Shown one piece after another: positions 1 through 6,859 of a DNA stretch of 9,356 bases. How positions within the stretch are numbered: the first letter of the stretch is position 1; each line of letters opens with the position of its first letter. The DNA is from Verrucomicrobiales bacterium. Its GTDB lineage: Bacteria > Verrucomicrobiota > Verrucomicrobiia > Verrucomicrobiales > DEV007. The DNA lies in the NCBI GenBank assembly GCA_007123695.1, contig SLGN01000149.1, positions 1 to 9,356 of the forward strand. Reading direction: 5' to 3'. The position numbers and the translations under genes are program-made. The notes under the pieces were generated by a model. The model did not search any database and was not told where the DNA came from. It worked only from the letters and a program-made list of their open reading frames with translations.

Positions 1-1
1 C

Positions 2-592
2 GAGGTCTGGTACATCGCCGACGCCGCGCCCGACGCGTCGCTGCATGTCGGCGTGCGGCGCGGGGTGGACGAGACGAAATTCCGCTATGCCCTCGCTCAT
101 GGAGGGGTGGAAGGTTGCGTCCACGAAATCCCCGTAACCAAGGGCCAGCACATCTTCATCCCGAGCGGACGTCTCCACGCCATCGGAGCGGGACTGCTGA
201 TCTACGAGATCCAGCAGAACTCTGACACGACCTACCGGGTCTACGATTGGAACCGTCCCGGCATCGACGGAAAACCGCGGGAGCTGCACGTGGAGGAGTC
301 GCTGCGCTGCATCGATTTCGATGACGTGGAGCCCTCCATGGACGAGCCCGAGGGGACGCTGCTTGCCTCGTGCGAGCATTTCCGGCTTGAGGGCCACGAT
401 TTTGCCGCCGGATCCTGCCTCGACGAGACCGTCGCTGGGCGCTTCGTCATCGCCACGGTGGTCGATGGCGAACTCGGCTGCGGAGACGAGCGCTTTGGCG
501 CGGGCGACTTCTTTCTGGTGCCCCCGGGCGGATCGACCGAAATCCACGCCGCCGAAAACGCGCGGGTTCTCCTCACGACCTGGCCCCACTAG
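2..592 (+). CDS. manA: Mannose-6-phosphate isomerase, class I (3' part, N-terminus outside window)
   Basis: Cytoplasmic zinc enzyme that interconverts mannose 6-phosphate and fructose 6-phosphate, linking mannose use and GDP-mannose supply to glycolysis. The frame is open from base 2 and gives 196 visible residues ending at TAG 590-592. A GTG at 53 lies inside the conserved cupin fold, so it is not the start. The fragment begins with the E-x-W-Y-I motif, whose Glu is a family zinc ligand. It continues with P-S-G-R-L-H-A-I-G (His59 of the fragment, zinc ligand) and Y-E-I-Q-Q-N-S-D (from Tyr68), then T-Y-R-V-Y-D-W. This matches the short, Bacillus-type ManA family of roughly 320 residues, so about 120 N-terminal residues should lie upstream. 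The C-terminal cupin half is complete and unbroken. The next gene on this strand starts 144 bp downstream after a possible hairpin, so co-transcription with it is uncertain. Family assignment is strong; physiological role is inferred from the family. Confidence 0.93.
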   Translation, partial: EVWYIADAAPDASLHVGVRRGVDETKFRYALAHGGVEGCVHEIPVTKGQHIFIPSGRLHAIGAGLLIYEIQQNSDTTYRVYDWNRPGIDGKPRELHVEESLRCIDFDDVEPSMDEPEGTLLASCEHFRLEGHDFAAGSCLDETVAGRFVIATVVDGELGCGDERFGAGDFFLVPPGGSTEIHAAENARVLLTTWPH

Positions 593-597
593 CCCGT

Positions 598-617
598 GGC
601 CCGCTGCGGGGCGGGCC
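598..617 (+). terminator. Possible hairpin terminator after the isomerase gene
   Basis: A perfect 7-bp inverted repeat, GGCCCGC (598-604) and GCGGGCC (611-617), with a 6-base loop begins five bases after the isomerase stop codon. Position and all-GC stem fit a transcription terminator, but no T-tract follows, so classical intrinsic termination is doubtful. In DNA this GC-rich a 7-bp repeat can also occur by chance. Confidence 0.3.
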
Positions 618-736
618 TGGACGGTTCCCCGACCGATTCCACGGGGTTCCGGCAGACGGAGAAGACATCCGACGGCACGTCAAGGCGTTGTGTTCCGGGC
701 TTGCCAAGCGTGCGGTTCTGGGAAAGCCTGACCCCC

Positions 737-2800
737 ATGAGTCTCTTGCGCAAACCCCTGCCCTTTCTTCTCGCGCTCGCTTCGGCGGCCGCTCTCCTCG
801 CACCCGAAACCCGCGCCGGTCTGATGCGGGTCCAGATCTCTTCCCGGACCCCCTTCGCCGACGGCATGAGCTTCGGCAATACCGGCAGCTACGAGATCGT
901 CGAGGGCCGTCTGCACTTCGAGAGCGATCCCGCCGATCCGGCGAACGCCCGCATCGCCGATCTGCCGCTGGCACCGACCAACGAAGAGGGATTCGTCGAA
1001 TCCTGGGCCGACTTTGTCCTGCTGCTGCCCGCCGATCCGGCCAAGGGCAATGGTACCCTTCTCTACGACGTCCACAACCGCGGCAACAAGCTCGCCCTCT
1101 GGACCTTCAACGACGCGGTGCGCACCAACGCGCCGCGAGACGCCGAGCACGGTGGAAACGGCTTCCTGATGCGCCACGGTTTCAGCCTGCTTTGGACGGG
1201 ATGGAGCGGCGAAATCGAGGACGACGGAACCGACCGGCTTCTCGGTGGCGTTCCGGTGGCGACCCAACCCGACGGTTCTCCGGTAACGGGGCGGAACTAT
1301 GTTGAAATCGCCGTCGATGCACCCACGATGAGCCGGGCGCTTTTCCAGAGCCCATGGGGAATCTCGAAGGCATTTCCCGCCGTTTCTCTCGATCTGGCGG
1401 AGGCGGGGGCGGAGCTGACGAGACGGCCCGACCGCGACTCCCCCGCCGAAGCGGTGCCCGACGGCACCTGGTCCTTCGCTCGCTGGGAGGACGGGACTGC
1501 CGTGCCCGACCCCACCAGCATCTACATCGAGGGCGGCTTCGAACCCGGATGGATCTACGATCTGGTCTACACCGCGCGCGATCCGCGCGTTTCCGGCCTC
1601 GGGCTCGCGGGGCTGAGGGACACCATTTCCTTCCTCCGCCACGAGAAGCAGGCGCCCGACGGCACCCCGAACCTCCTCCACGGACATCTCGACCGCACCA
1701 TCATCTTCGGCATTTCGCAGTCGGGACGCTTCGTCCACCACTTCCTCTACGACGGTTTCAACATCGACCCGGAGGGGCGCCGCGTCTTCGACGGGGCCCT
1801 CGTCCACGTGGCGGGGGCGGGCAAGGGCCTCTTCAACCACCGCTTCGGCATGGCCACGGTATACGGCAGCCACCGCGAGGGCAACCTCTCGCCGACCGAC
1901 TTCTTTCCCTTCGCCCCGGCATGGCTGGAGGATCCCATCAGCGGAAAGCAGGGCGATTCGTTCGGCCGGCTCCGCGATGTCGGCGGCGTCCCGCGAACCT
2001 TCTTCGTCCAGAGTTCGACGGAATACTGGTCGCGCGCGGCCTCGCTGCTGCACACCGATCCCGGGGGACGGAGCGATCTCGAGCCCGATCCCGAGGTCAG
2101 GCACTACTTGATCGCCGGCAGCCAGCACCTCGACGGCAGCGACGACATCGAGGAAAAGGGCAGCTCGCGGTATTCGCTGAACCCGATCAAGCATCGCGGA
2201 CCGGTCCTGCGCGCCCTTCTAGCAAGGCTCGACGACTGGATCCGCGAGGGGACGGAACCGCCCGCGAGCCTTCACCCGCGCATCGACGACGGCACCTTGG
2301 TCGATCTGGAGACCTTTCGCGCCTCGTTTCCCAATATCCCCGGCGCGGAGCCGCCCGCCCAAATCTACTGCCCGCTCCATCTCGACCCCGGACCGAGGTG
2401 GGACGAAGAAGGCATCGCCGACGTGGTGCCGCCCGAGACGGGAGCTCGATACCCGACCTTGGTGCCGGCAGTGGACGAAGACGGTAATGAGATCGCCGGG
2501 ATCCGTCTTCCCGAAGTCGCCGTGCCGCTCGGCACCGCGACCGGATGGAATCTGCGCGACGAAGCCTTCGGGGCCGGTGGCGTGCTGAACGGTCTGCCCG
2601 GAGCGTGGTTTCCTTTCGCCGAAACGAAGGCCGAACGCGAGGCCAGCGGCGACCCGAGGCCTGCGGTGGAGGAACGCCACGCCGACCGCCTCTCCTACCT
2701 CGGCGCCGTGGCGGAATCGCTGCTCGAATTGCGCGATGGCGGCTACCTCCTCGACGAGGACGTCACGCGTCTGCTTGCGAGAGCGGCGGAGGCGAGGTAG
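737..2800 (+). CDS. Secreted alpha/beta hydrolase domain protein (PF20091-type)
   Basis: Predicted exported serine hydrolase or esterase of 687 residues; substrate unknown. The frame could open at GTG 596, but ATG 737 is preferred because a signal peptide starts exactly there: basic M-S-L-L-R-K, a hydrophobic Leu/Ala core, and a likely cleavage after T-R-A near residue 27. The mature N-terminus (S-R-T-P-F-A-D-G, G-S-Y-E, D-P-A-D-P-A-N-A, then Y-D-V-H-N-R-G-N-K) has the look of the PF20091 'alpha/beta hydrolase domain' family. The nucleophile elbow is G-I-S-Q-S-G-R with Ser327 as likely nucleophile; the family uses G-x-S-Q-S-G-R rather than strict GxSxG. Glu429 (S-S-T-E-Y-W) and His464 (G-S-Q-H) are the best acid and base candidates. 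A weak GGAAAG lies at 721-726. The permease gene follows after 36 bp, suggesting co-transcription. Family call is good; function beyond ester or amide hydrolysis is not supported. Confidence 0.85.
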   Translation: MSLLRKPLPFLLALASAAALLAPETRAGLMRVQISSRTPFADGMSFGNTGSYEIVEGRLHFESDPADPANARIADLPLAPTNEEGFVESWADFVLLLPADPAKGNGTLLYDVHNRGNKLALWTFNDAVRTNAPRDAEHGGNGFLMRHGFSLLWTGWSGEIEDDGTDRLLGGVPVATQPDGSPVTGRNYVEIAVDAPTMSRALFQSPWGISKAFPAVSLDLAEAGAELTRRPDRDSPAEAVPDGTWSFARWEDGTAVPDPTSIYIEGGFEPGWIYDLVYTARDPRVSGLGLAGLRDTISFLRHEKQAPDGTPNLLHGHLDRTIIFGISQSGRFVHHFLYDGFNIDPEGRRVFDGALVHVAGAGKGLFNHRFGMATVYGSHREGNLSPTDFFPFAPAWLEDPISGKQGDSFGRLRDVGGVPRTFFVQSSTEYWSRAASLLHTDPGGRSDLEPDPEVRHYLIAGSQHLDGSDDIEEKGSSRYSLNPIKHRGPVLRALLARLDDWIREGTEPPASLHPRIDDGTLVDLETFRASFPNIPGAEPPAQIYCPLHLDPGPRWDEEGIADVVPPETGARYPTLVPAVDEDGNEIAGIRLPEVAVPLGTATGWNLRDEAFGAGGVLNGLPGAWFPFAETKAEREASGDPRPAVEERHADRLSYLGAVAESLLELRDGGYLLDEDVTRLLARAAEAR

Positions 2801-2804
2801 GGCT

Positions 2805-2836
2805 AAGGAGGGATCTTCCGCCCCCGGGACTCCTCC
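2805..2836 (+). promoter_or_regulatory. Distant Shine-Dalgarno-like site that can pair with the bases before the permease start
   Basis: AAGGAGGG at 2805-2812 is the best ribosome-binding sequence I saw in the window, but it ends 24 bases before ATG 2837, too far for normal use. No ATG, GTG or TTG occurs in frame between them, and TAA 2804-2806 closes the frame just upstream. The CCTCC at 2832-2836, directly before the ATG, is complementary to GGAGG 2807-2811, so the two could close a stem that hides the site. Function is speculative. Confidence 0.3.
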
Positions 2837-5206
2837 ATGACTTCGCAGATTTTCGCCGTCCTCGCGATCCTCGCCTGCGCCCTCGCGCTTTTCGTGAGCG
2901 AGCGGCTGCGTGCCGATCTCGTGGCGATGATGGTGCTCTGCGCCCTCGGCCTCGGCGGATTCGTCACCCCGGCCGAAGCGATCGCGGGCTTCAGCAATCC
3001 GGCGGTGGTCACGATCTGGGCGATGTTCATTCTGAGCGCGGGCCTCGCCGCAACGGGGGTGGCCGAATTCATCGGGAACCGTCTCGTCGGCGTGGTGGGG
3101 CGCTCCGAACCCCTCGCGATCGTCGTGATCATGATGGTGACGGGGGTGCTCTCGGGTTTCATGAACAACATCGGAGTCGCCGCGATGATGCTGCCGGTGG
3201 TGATGGACATCTGCCGACGCACGGGGATGGCGCCGTCGCGCCTGCTCATGCCGATGGCCTTTGCTTCGCTGCTCGGCGGACTCACGACACTGGTCGGAAC
3301 CTCGCTGAACCTCGTCGCCTCGGGTGTGCTGATCCAGGCGGGCTTCGAGGGGCTCTCGCTTTTCAGCTTCACGCCTTTCGGCGTTCCTGCGCTCGTGGCG
3401 GGCACGGTCTTCGTGGCCCTCTTCGGCCGTCGCCTGCTGCCGGACCGGGCGCCAGACTCGATCCGCGCCTCGCGCGAGGAGGCGAGCGAAGACTTTCAGT
3501 TTTCCCACCAGATCGAGGAGCGTCTCTTCCGGCTCCGGGTCGCGCCGGGGTCGCCCTTTGCCGGCTCGCCATTGAGCGAAACTTCGCTTGGGGCGGTCCT
3601 CGGGCTCAATGTCCGCAGCATCTCGCGGGGCGAGACGTTGCATGCGCCCGTCGGCGGTGACTTCGCGCTCGCCGAGGGAGATCTGCTCGAGGTGCAGGGC
3701 CGCCGCGAGGAATTCGACGAGTTCCTCCGTTGGAAGGCCCTGGAGGTCGCGCGCGGATCCGAGATCGCGGAGTTGCTCTCGATGCGGCGCCTCGCCCTTG
3801 TCTCGGCCTCGATCGCGGAGGAGTCGGAACTCGCCGGGCTGACGGTGGCCGAAGCCGACTTCCGGCGGCGCTTCCGAGCCCACATCCTCACGATCCGAAG
3901 GGACGGCAAGGTGATGCGGGGCGACATGGCCCGGCGCGTTCTCGAGGCGGGCGACCGTCTCCAGCTCGAGGTGAAGCGGGAGGATCTTCCCGCCTTGATC
4001 GAAGACGCCGCATTCGCCGAAACGCAGGTTCTCAGCGAGGAAAGCTTCGGGCAGATCTACTCGTCGGCCGACAGCCTGCTCGAACTCGACATCCCGGAAG
4101 ACTCCAAGCTTGCCGGACGCAGCGTCGCGGAGAGCGGCTTCGGTGACTCCCTCGGGCTGCGCATCGTCGCGATCGGGAGAAAGCCCGAGTCGGTTTTCTT
4201 TCCCGAGCCGGAAGAGACGATCCGCCCCGGCGACAAACTGCTTGTCCACGGCGGGGCCAAGGCGCTGCAACGAGTCCGGGGAATCCAGTCGCTGGAGCTC
4301 GTCGAAGAGCTGCCGGCCGACGAGAGGGTGCCGAGCGGCCCCCACGGCGGAGAGGTCTTCACCGAGGCGACCCTCTCGCCGCGCAGCTCCCTCGCGGGGA
4401 GGACCCTCAGAGAGCTCGACTTCCGCCAGCGCTACGGGCTGCAAGTCCTCTCGATCTGGCGGAGGGGACGGGCCTACCGGTCGCACCTGCGCAACTTCAA
4501 GCTGGAGTTCGGCGACGGCCTGCTCCTCGCCGGGACGAAGGAGCGCATCCGCTCGCTGCACGAAGACCGGGACTTCCTCCTCCTCTCGATGCCCCCGGCG
4601 GACCGGGAGCGCCGGTCTCCGCTCTCGGCGTTGACCTCCTCCCTGCTCGTCGCGGCGGTGGCGGCGACGGTGATGCTCGGTTGGCTGCCCGTCGAGCTGG
4701 CGGCGCTGGCGGGCGCGACCCTGATGGTCCTAACCCGCTGCCTCAGCATCGAGGAGGCGCACCGCGCCATCGAATGGAAGTCGGTCTTTCTCATCGCGTG
4801 CATGATCCCGCTCGGCACCGCGATGCAGAACACCGGAGCGGCGTCGTGGCTCGCCAAGGGCATCGTCGCGGCGACCGATCCCCTCGGCGTCTGGGGACTC
4901 GTCGCGGGCCTCTACCTGGTCACCGCCCTCGGCACGACGGTCGTTCCGGCGGCGGCCCTGGTGCTCGTGATGTCGCTCGTCGGCATCGATGCGGCCGCCG
5001 AGGCCGGAGTCTCGCCGCATTTCGTCGTGATGGCGGTGGCCTTCGCGGCGGCAGCGAGTTTCGCCAGCCCCATCTCTCACCCCGCAAACATCCTCGTGAT
5101 GGGGCCGGGAGGCTACCGGTTCGGAGACTATCTGCGGCTCGGGCTGCTGCTCGCGGCAGTGGTGATGGTGACGGTGCTCCCGCTGCTGTTCTGGCTGCAG
5201 GGCTGA
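2837..5206 (+). CDS. SLC13/DASS-family anion permease with four central RCK_C (TrkA-C) domains
   Basis: Inner-membrane transporter of 789 residues, likely for sulfate, carboxylates or similar anions. Several hydrophobic helices occupy residues 1-205, starting directly at the N-terminus, and more fill about 600-789. Half one carries F-M-N-N-I-G (Asn110-Asn111) and G-T-S-L-N-L (154-159), matching the family's NNT and GTSTNL loops. Half two ends in S-P-I-S-H-P-A-N followed by G-P-G-G-Y-R-F, matching the usual TPIGYQTN / GPGGYRF signature. Between the halves I count four RCK_C-like repeats, roughly 224-298, 318-389, 412-481 and 506-583, each with an 'S-x-L-A-G / P-F-A-G' strand-turn and ending in a 'G-D-x-L' strand. 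Better-known members (YfbS type) have about 600 residues and two such domains. The usual second N-N-A loop is replaced by G-T-T-V-V-P (699-704). The gene probably shares a transcript with the hydrolase 36 bp upstream and converges with the sulfatase gene. Family is secure; substrate is not known. Confidence 0.88.
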   Translation: MTSQIFAVLAILACALALFVSERLRADLVAMMVLCALGLGGFVTPAEAIAGFSNPAVVTIWAMFILSAGLAATGVAEFIGNRLVGVVGRSEPLAIVVIMMVTGVLSGFMNNIGVAAMMLPVVMDICRRTGMAPSRLLMPMAFASLLGGLTTLVGTSLNLVASGVLIQAGFEGLSLFSFTPFGVPALVAGTVFVALFGRRLLPDRAPDSIRASREEASEDFQFSHQIEERLFRLRVAPGSPFAGSPLSETSLGAVLGLNVRSISRGETLHAPVGGDFALAEGDLLEVQGRREEFDEFLRWKALEVARGSEIAELLSMRRLALVSASIAEESELAGLTVAEADFRRRFRAHILTIRRDGKVMRGDMARRVLEAGDRLQLEVKREDLPALIEDAAFAETQVLSEESFGQIYSSADSLLELDIPEDSKLAGRSVAESGFGDSLGLRIVAIGRKPESVFFPEPEETIRPGDKLLVHGGAKALQRVRGIQSLELVEELPADERVPSGPHGGEVFTEATLSPRSSLAGRTLRELDFRQRYGLQVLSIWRRGRAYRSHLRNFKLEFGDGLLLAGTKERIRSLHEDRDFLLLSMPPADRERRSPLSALTSSLLVAAVAATVMLGWLPVELAALAGATLMVLTRCLSIEEAHRAIEWKSVFLIACMIPLGTAMQNTGAASWLAKGIVAATDPLGVWGLVAGLYLVTALGTTVVPAAALVLVMSLVGIDAAAEAGVSPHFVVMAVAFAAAASFASPISHPANILVMGPGGYRFGDYLRLGLLLAAVVMVTVLPLLFWLQG

Positions 5207-5227
5207 AACAGGGACGGGGCCGAGCTT

Positions 5228-6796
5228 TCAAGGAAACCGGTCGGCGGGACCGACGGCATCGGGCCGCACTCTCCCCTCGTGGTCGAGAAAGGGTCGCGGG
5301 TCGTCGACGCGCCCGAGGGATCGGCATCCCGGACCGATCTCGGAGATGCCCAGATCGGCGTCCATTTCTTCGACAAGGGCCTGGAGCCGCTCGACCACCT
5401 CGGGGTGCCGGGCGGAGAGGTCGATGCTCTCTCCAAGGTCGTCGTCGAGGTGGAAAAGCTGGGGCCGGGCGGGGCCGCCCTTCGACCCTTTTGCCCCCTT
5501 CGACCCTTTGCCGTTCTTCGCGGCGGGGCCATCGGCAAGGGCCAGATGGAGCTTCCACGGACCGGAACGGACCGCCTCGAGCGCGAGACCGCGGAAGAAG
5601 TGGAAGGTGTCGCGCGGCGGAGTCTCCGGATCGCCCTCGAGAATCGGCCAGAGATCGACCCCGTCGATGGTGCGGTCTCCGGGAATTTCCGCTCCGGCGA
5701 GCCGTGCGAAGGTGGGCAGCACGTCCATCATCGAGGTGATGGCGTCGGTCCGGGTTCCCGCCGGAATGCGGCCCGGCCACCATGCGATGGTGCAGACGCG
5801 CACTCCGCCTTCGAAAGTGGTCCCCTTTCCGCCGCGCAGCGGGCCGTTGTTCGATCCGTGCCGGAGCGAGCCTCCGTTGTCGCTGGTGAAGAGCACGAAG
5901 GTGCGCTCGGCGAGACCGAGTTCGCGGATGCGGTCGAGCACCTGCCCGACGCTGTCGTCCACTTCGACGGCCCAGTCGCCGATCAGACCGTTGGGGGAAC
6001 TGCCCAGATAGGAGTCGGCGGGATAGAGCGGGAAATGGACGGCGCTGTGCGGCAGGTAGAGGAAAAAGGGCCGGTCGCGGTTCGCCTCGATGTAGGCCAC
6101 GGCCCGCTCGGTGTAGAGCCGGGTGAGGGCGCCCTGCTCCTCGACGGCGACGCGACCGACGACCTTGTCGTCCTCGATCAGAGGCAGGGGCGGCTGGGCG
6201 AACCCCCGGATTCCGGATTCGTCGGACTGCTCCAGTCCGATCGCGACCCGTTCGGCGACGAACTCGGGAGACGGGAGCGGTTCGCCGCGGTTGCTGCGGG
6301 CCCCTTCCGAGGCGAGGCCCATGTCGTTCGAATAGGGAATGCCGAAGAAGGTGTCGAAGCCCTGGTCGGTGGGCAGCAGGCCGGGCTGGTCGCCGAGGTG
6401 CCATTTCCCGAAGCAGGCGGTCGCATAGCCCGCCCCGCTCAGGATGTCGGCGACGGTGGTCTCGTCGGGGTGGAGCCCGACTTGCGCTGCGGGGAAGAGC
6501 ACGTGGTTGATCGGCAGGACCCGCTTGGAGTAGCAGCCGCTCATGAGGGAGGCACGCGAGGGCGAACACATCGGGGCGGCGTAGTGACTGGCGAGGAGAC
6601 GCCCCTCTGCCGCCATGCGGTCGAGATGGGGCGTGGGATTGTCCGAGCCGAAGGGCCCGATGTCGGCATAGCCGAGATCGTCGATGTTGATGAGGATGAA
6701 GTTCGGCTGATCCGAAGGCTCGGCGGAAGCCAGACGGGCGGCAGGGAAGAGACCGAGAGCGGCGGCGAGGGCGAGGGCGAAGGTGCGGGGCTTCAT
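5228..6796 (-). CDS. Secreted sulfatase, arylsulfatase A-like (formylglycine type)
   Basis: Exported sulfate-ester hydrolase of 522 residues, probably acting on sulfated polysaccharides or other sulfate esters in the periplasm or outside the cell. A signal peptide (M-K-P-R-T-F, Ala/Leu core) likely ends after A-S-A at residue 25. The sulfatase fold starts with N-I-D-D-L-G (metal ligands Asp39, Asp40). The catalytic signature is C-S-P-S-R at 77-81; Cys77 must be oxidised to formylglycine by a maturase not encoded here. Also visible are G-K-W-H (Lys131, His133), P-H-S-A-V-H (His250), S-D-N-G-G (Asp306, Asn307) and G-G-K-G-T (Lys324). The C-terminal subdomain has W-K-L-H-L and the L-D-D-D-L-G-E segment, separated by an unusual Lys/Gly repeat at about 428-441. 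All key residues are present, so it should be active. It lies 63 bp after the RodZ-like gene on the same strand. The leader lacks a Shine-Dalgarno and is pyrimidine-rich; a weak GATAGT -10-like box sits at 6832-6827. Exact substrate cannot be told. Confidence 0.94.
   Translation of the reverse strand: MKPRTFALALAAALGLFPAARLASAEPSDQPNFILINIDDLGYADIGPFGSDNPTPHLDRMAAEGRLLASHYAAPMCSPSRASLMSGCYSKRVLPINHVLFPAAQVGLHPDETTVADILSGAGYATACFGKWHLGDQPGLLPTDQGFDTFFGIPYSNDMGLASEGARSNRGEPLPSPEFVAERVAIGLEQSDESGIRGFAQPPLPLIEDDKVVGRVAVEEQGALTRLYTERAVAYIEANRDRPFFLYLPHSAVHFPLYPADSYLGSSPNGLIGDWAVEVDDSVGQVLDRIRELGLAERTFVLFTSDNGGSLRHGSNNGPLRGGKGTTFEGGVRVCTIAWWPGRIPAGTRTDAITSMMDVLPTFARLAGAEIPGDRTIDGVDLWPILEGDPETPPRDTFHFFRGLALEAVRSGPWKLHLALADGPAAKNGKGSKGAKGSKGGPARPQLFHLDDDLGESIDLSARHPEVVERLQALVEEMDADLGISEIGPGCRSLGRVDDPRPFLDHEGRVRPDAVGPADRFP
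5478..5513 (-). repeat. Two-copy 18-bp tandem repeat inside the sulfatase gene
   Basis: On the plus strand, units at 5478-5495 and 5496-5513 share their first 14 bases (CCCTTCGACCCTTT) and then diverge. On the coding strand this encodes a K-G-S-K-G-A / K-G-S-K-G-G type repeat. It lies in the C-terminal subdomain loop between the W-K-L-H-L strand and the L-F-H-L-D-D-D strand. It keeps the reading frame and looks like a slippage-generated, basic, flexible surface loop. Confidence 0.7.
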
Positions 6797-6800
6797 GGAA

Positions 6801-6827
6801 GGGTGGCGGAAGAGTGGGGGCGGAAGA
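6801..6827 (-). promoter_or_regulatory. Pyrimidine-rich sulfatase leader with repeated TCTTCCGCC
   Basis: Read on the minus strand, TCTTCCGCC occurs at 6827-6819 and again at 6813-6805, 14 bp apart, and the tract ends four bases before the sulfatase ATG (6796-6794). There is no purine-rich Shine-Dalgarno. The first copy extends to TCTTCCGCCCCC (6827-6816), the same 12 bases found at 2814-2825 before the permease start. It could be a regulator or RNA-protein binding site, or a non-Shine-Dalgarno translation leader; the role is unknown. Confidence 0.35.
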
Positions 6828-6859
6828 CTATCTTGGGGCTGGGACGGGGCCAGTCAGAA

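Noticed and set aside
596..736. N-terminal extension of the hydrolase from GTG 596
   Set aside because: The 47 extra residues look like translated intergenic DNA and would bury the signal peptide that starts cleanly at ATG 737.
680..2194. 504-codon minus-strand frame opposite the alpha/beta hydrolase
   Set aside because: Val/Glu/Ala-rich shadow translation with no domain; the plus strand has signal peptide, nucleophile elbow and family N-terminus.
2219..4561. 780-codon open frame on the minus strand opposite the hydrolase and permease
   Set aside because: It is a third-position GC shadow: low-complexity Arg/Glu/His-rich protein, no recognisable domain, and it crosses the end of one real gene and most of another that have clear family motifs on the other strand.
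5186..5211. CTGTT...AACAG inverted repeat across the permease stop as a bidirectional terminator
   Set aside because: The arms are only five bases with a long unpaired middle and no T-run; too weak to call.
4920..6569. 549-codon minus-strand frame overlapping the sulfatase in another phase
   Set aside because: Arg/Pro/Ala-rich translation with no family signal, and it overlaps both the permease 3' end and the sulfatase.
6827..6857. sigma70-like promoter for the sulfatase (CTGACT 6857-6852, GATAGT 6832-6827 on the minus strand)
   Set aside because: Each box matches only four of six consensus bases and the spacer is 19 bp; kept as a remark in the sulfatase entry, not as a feature.
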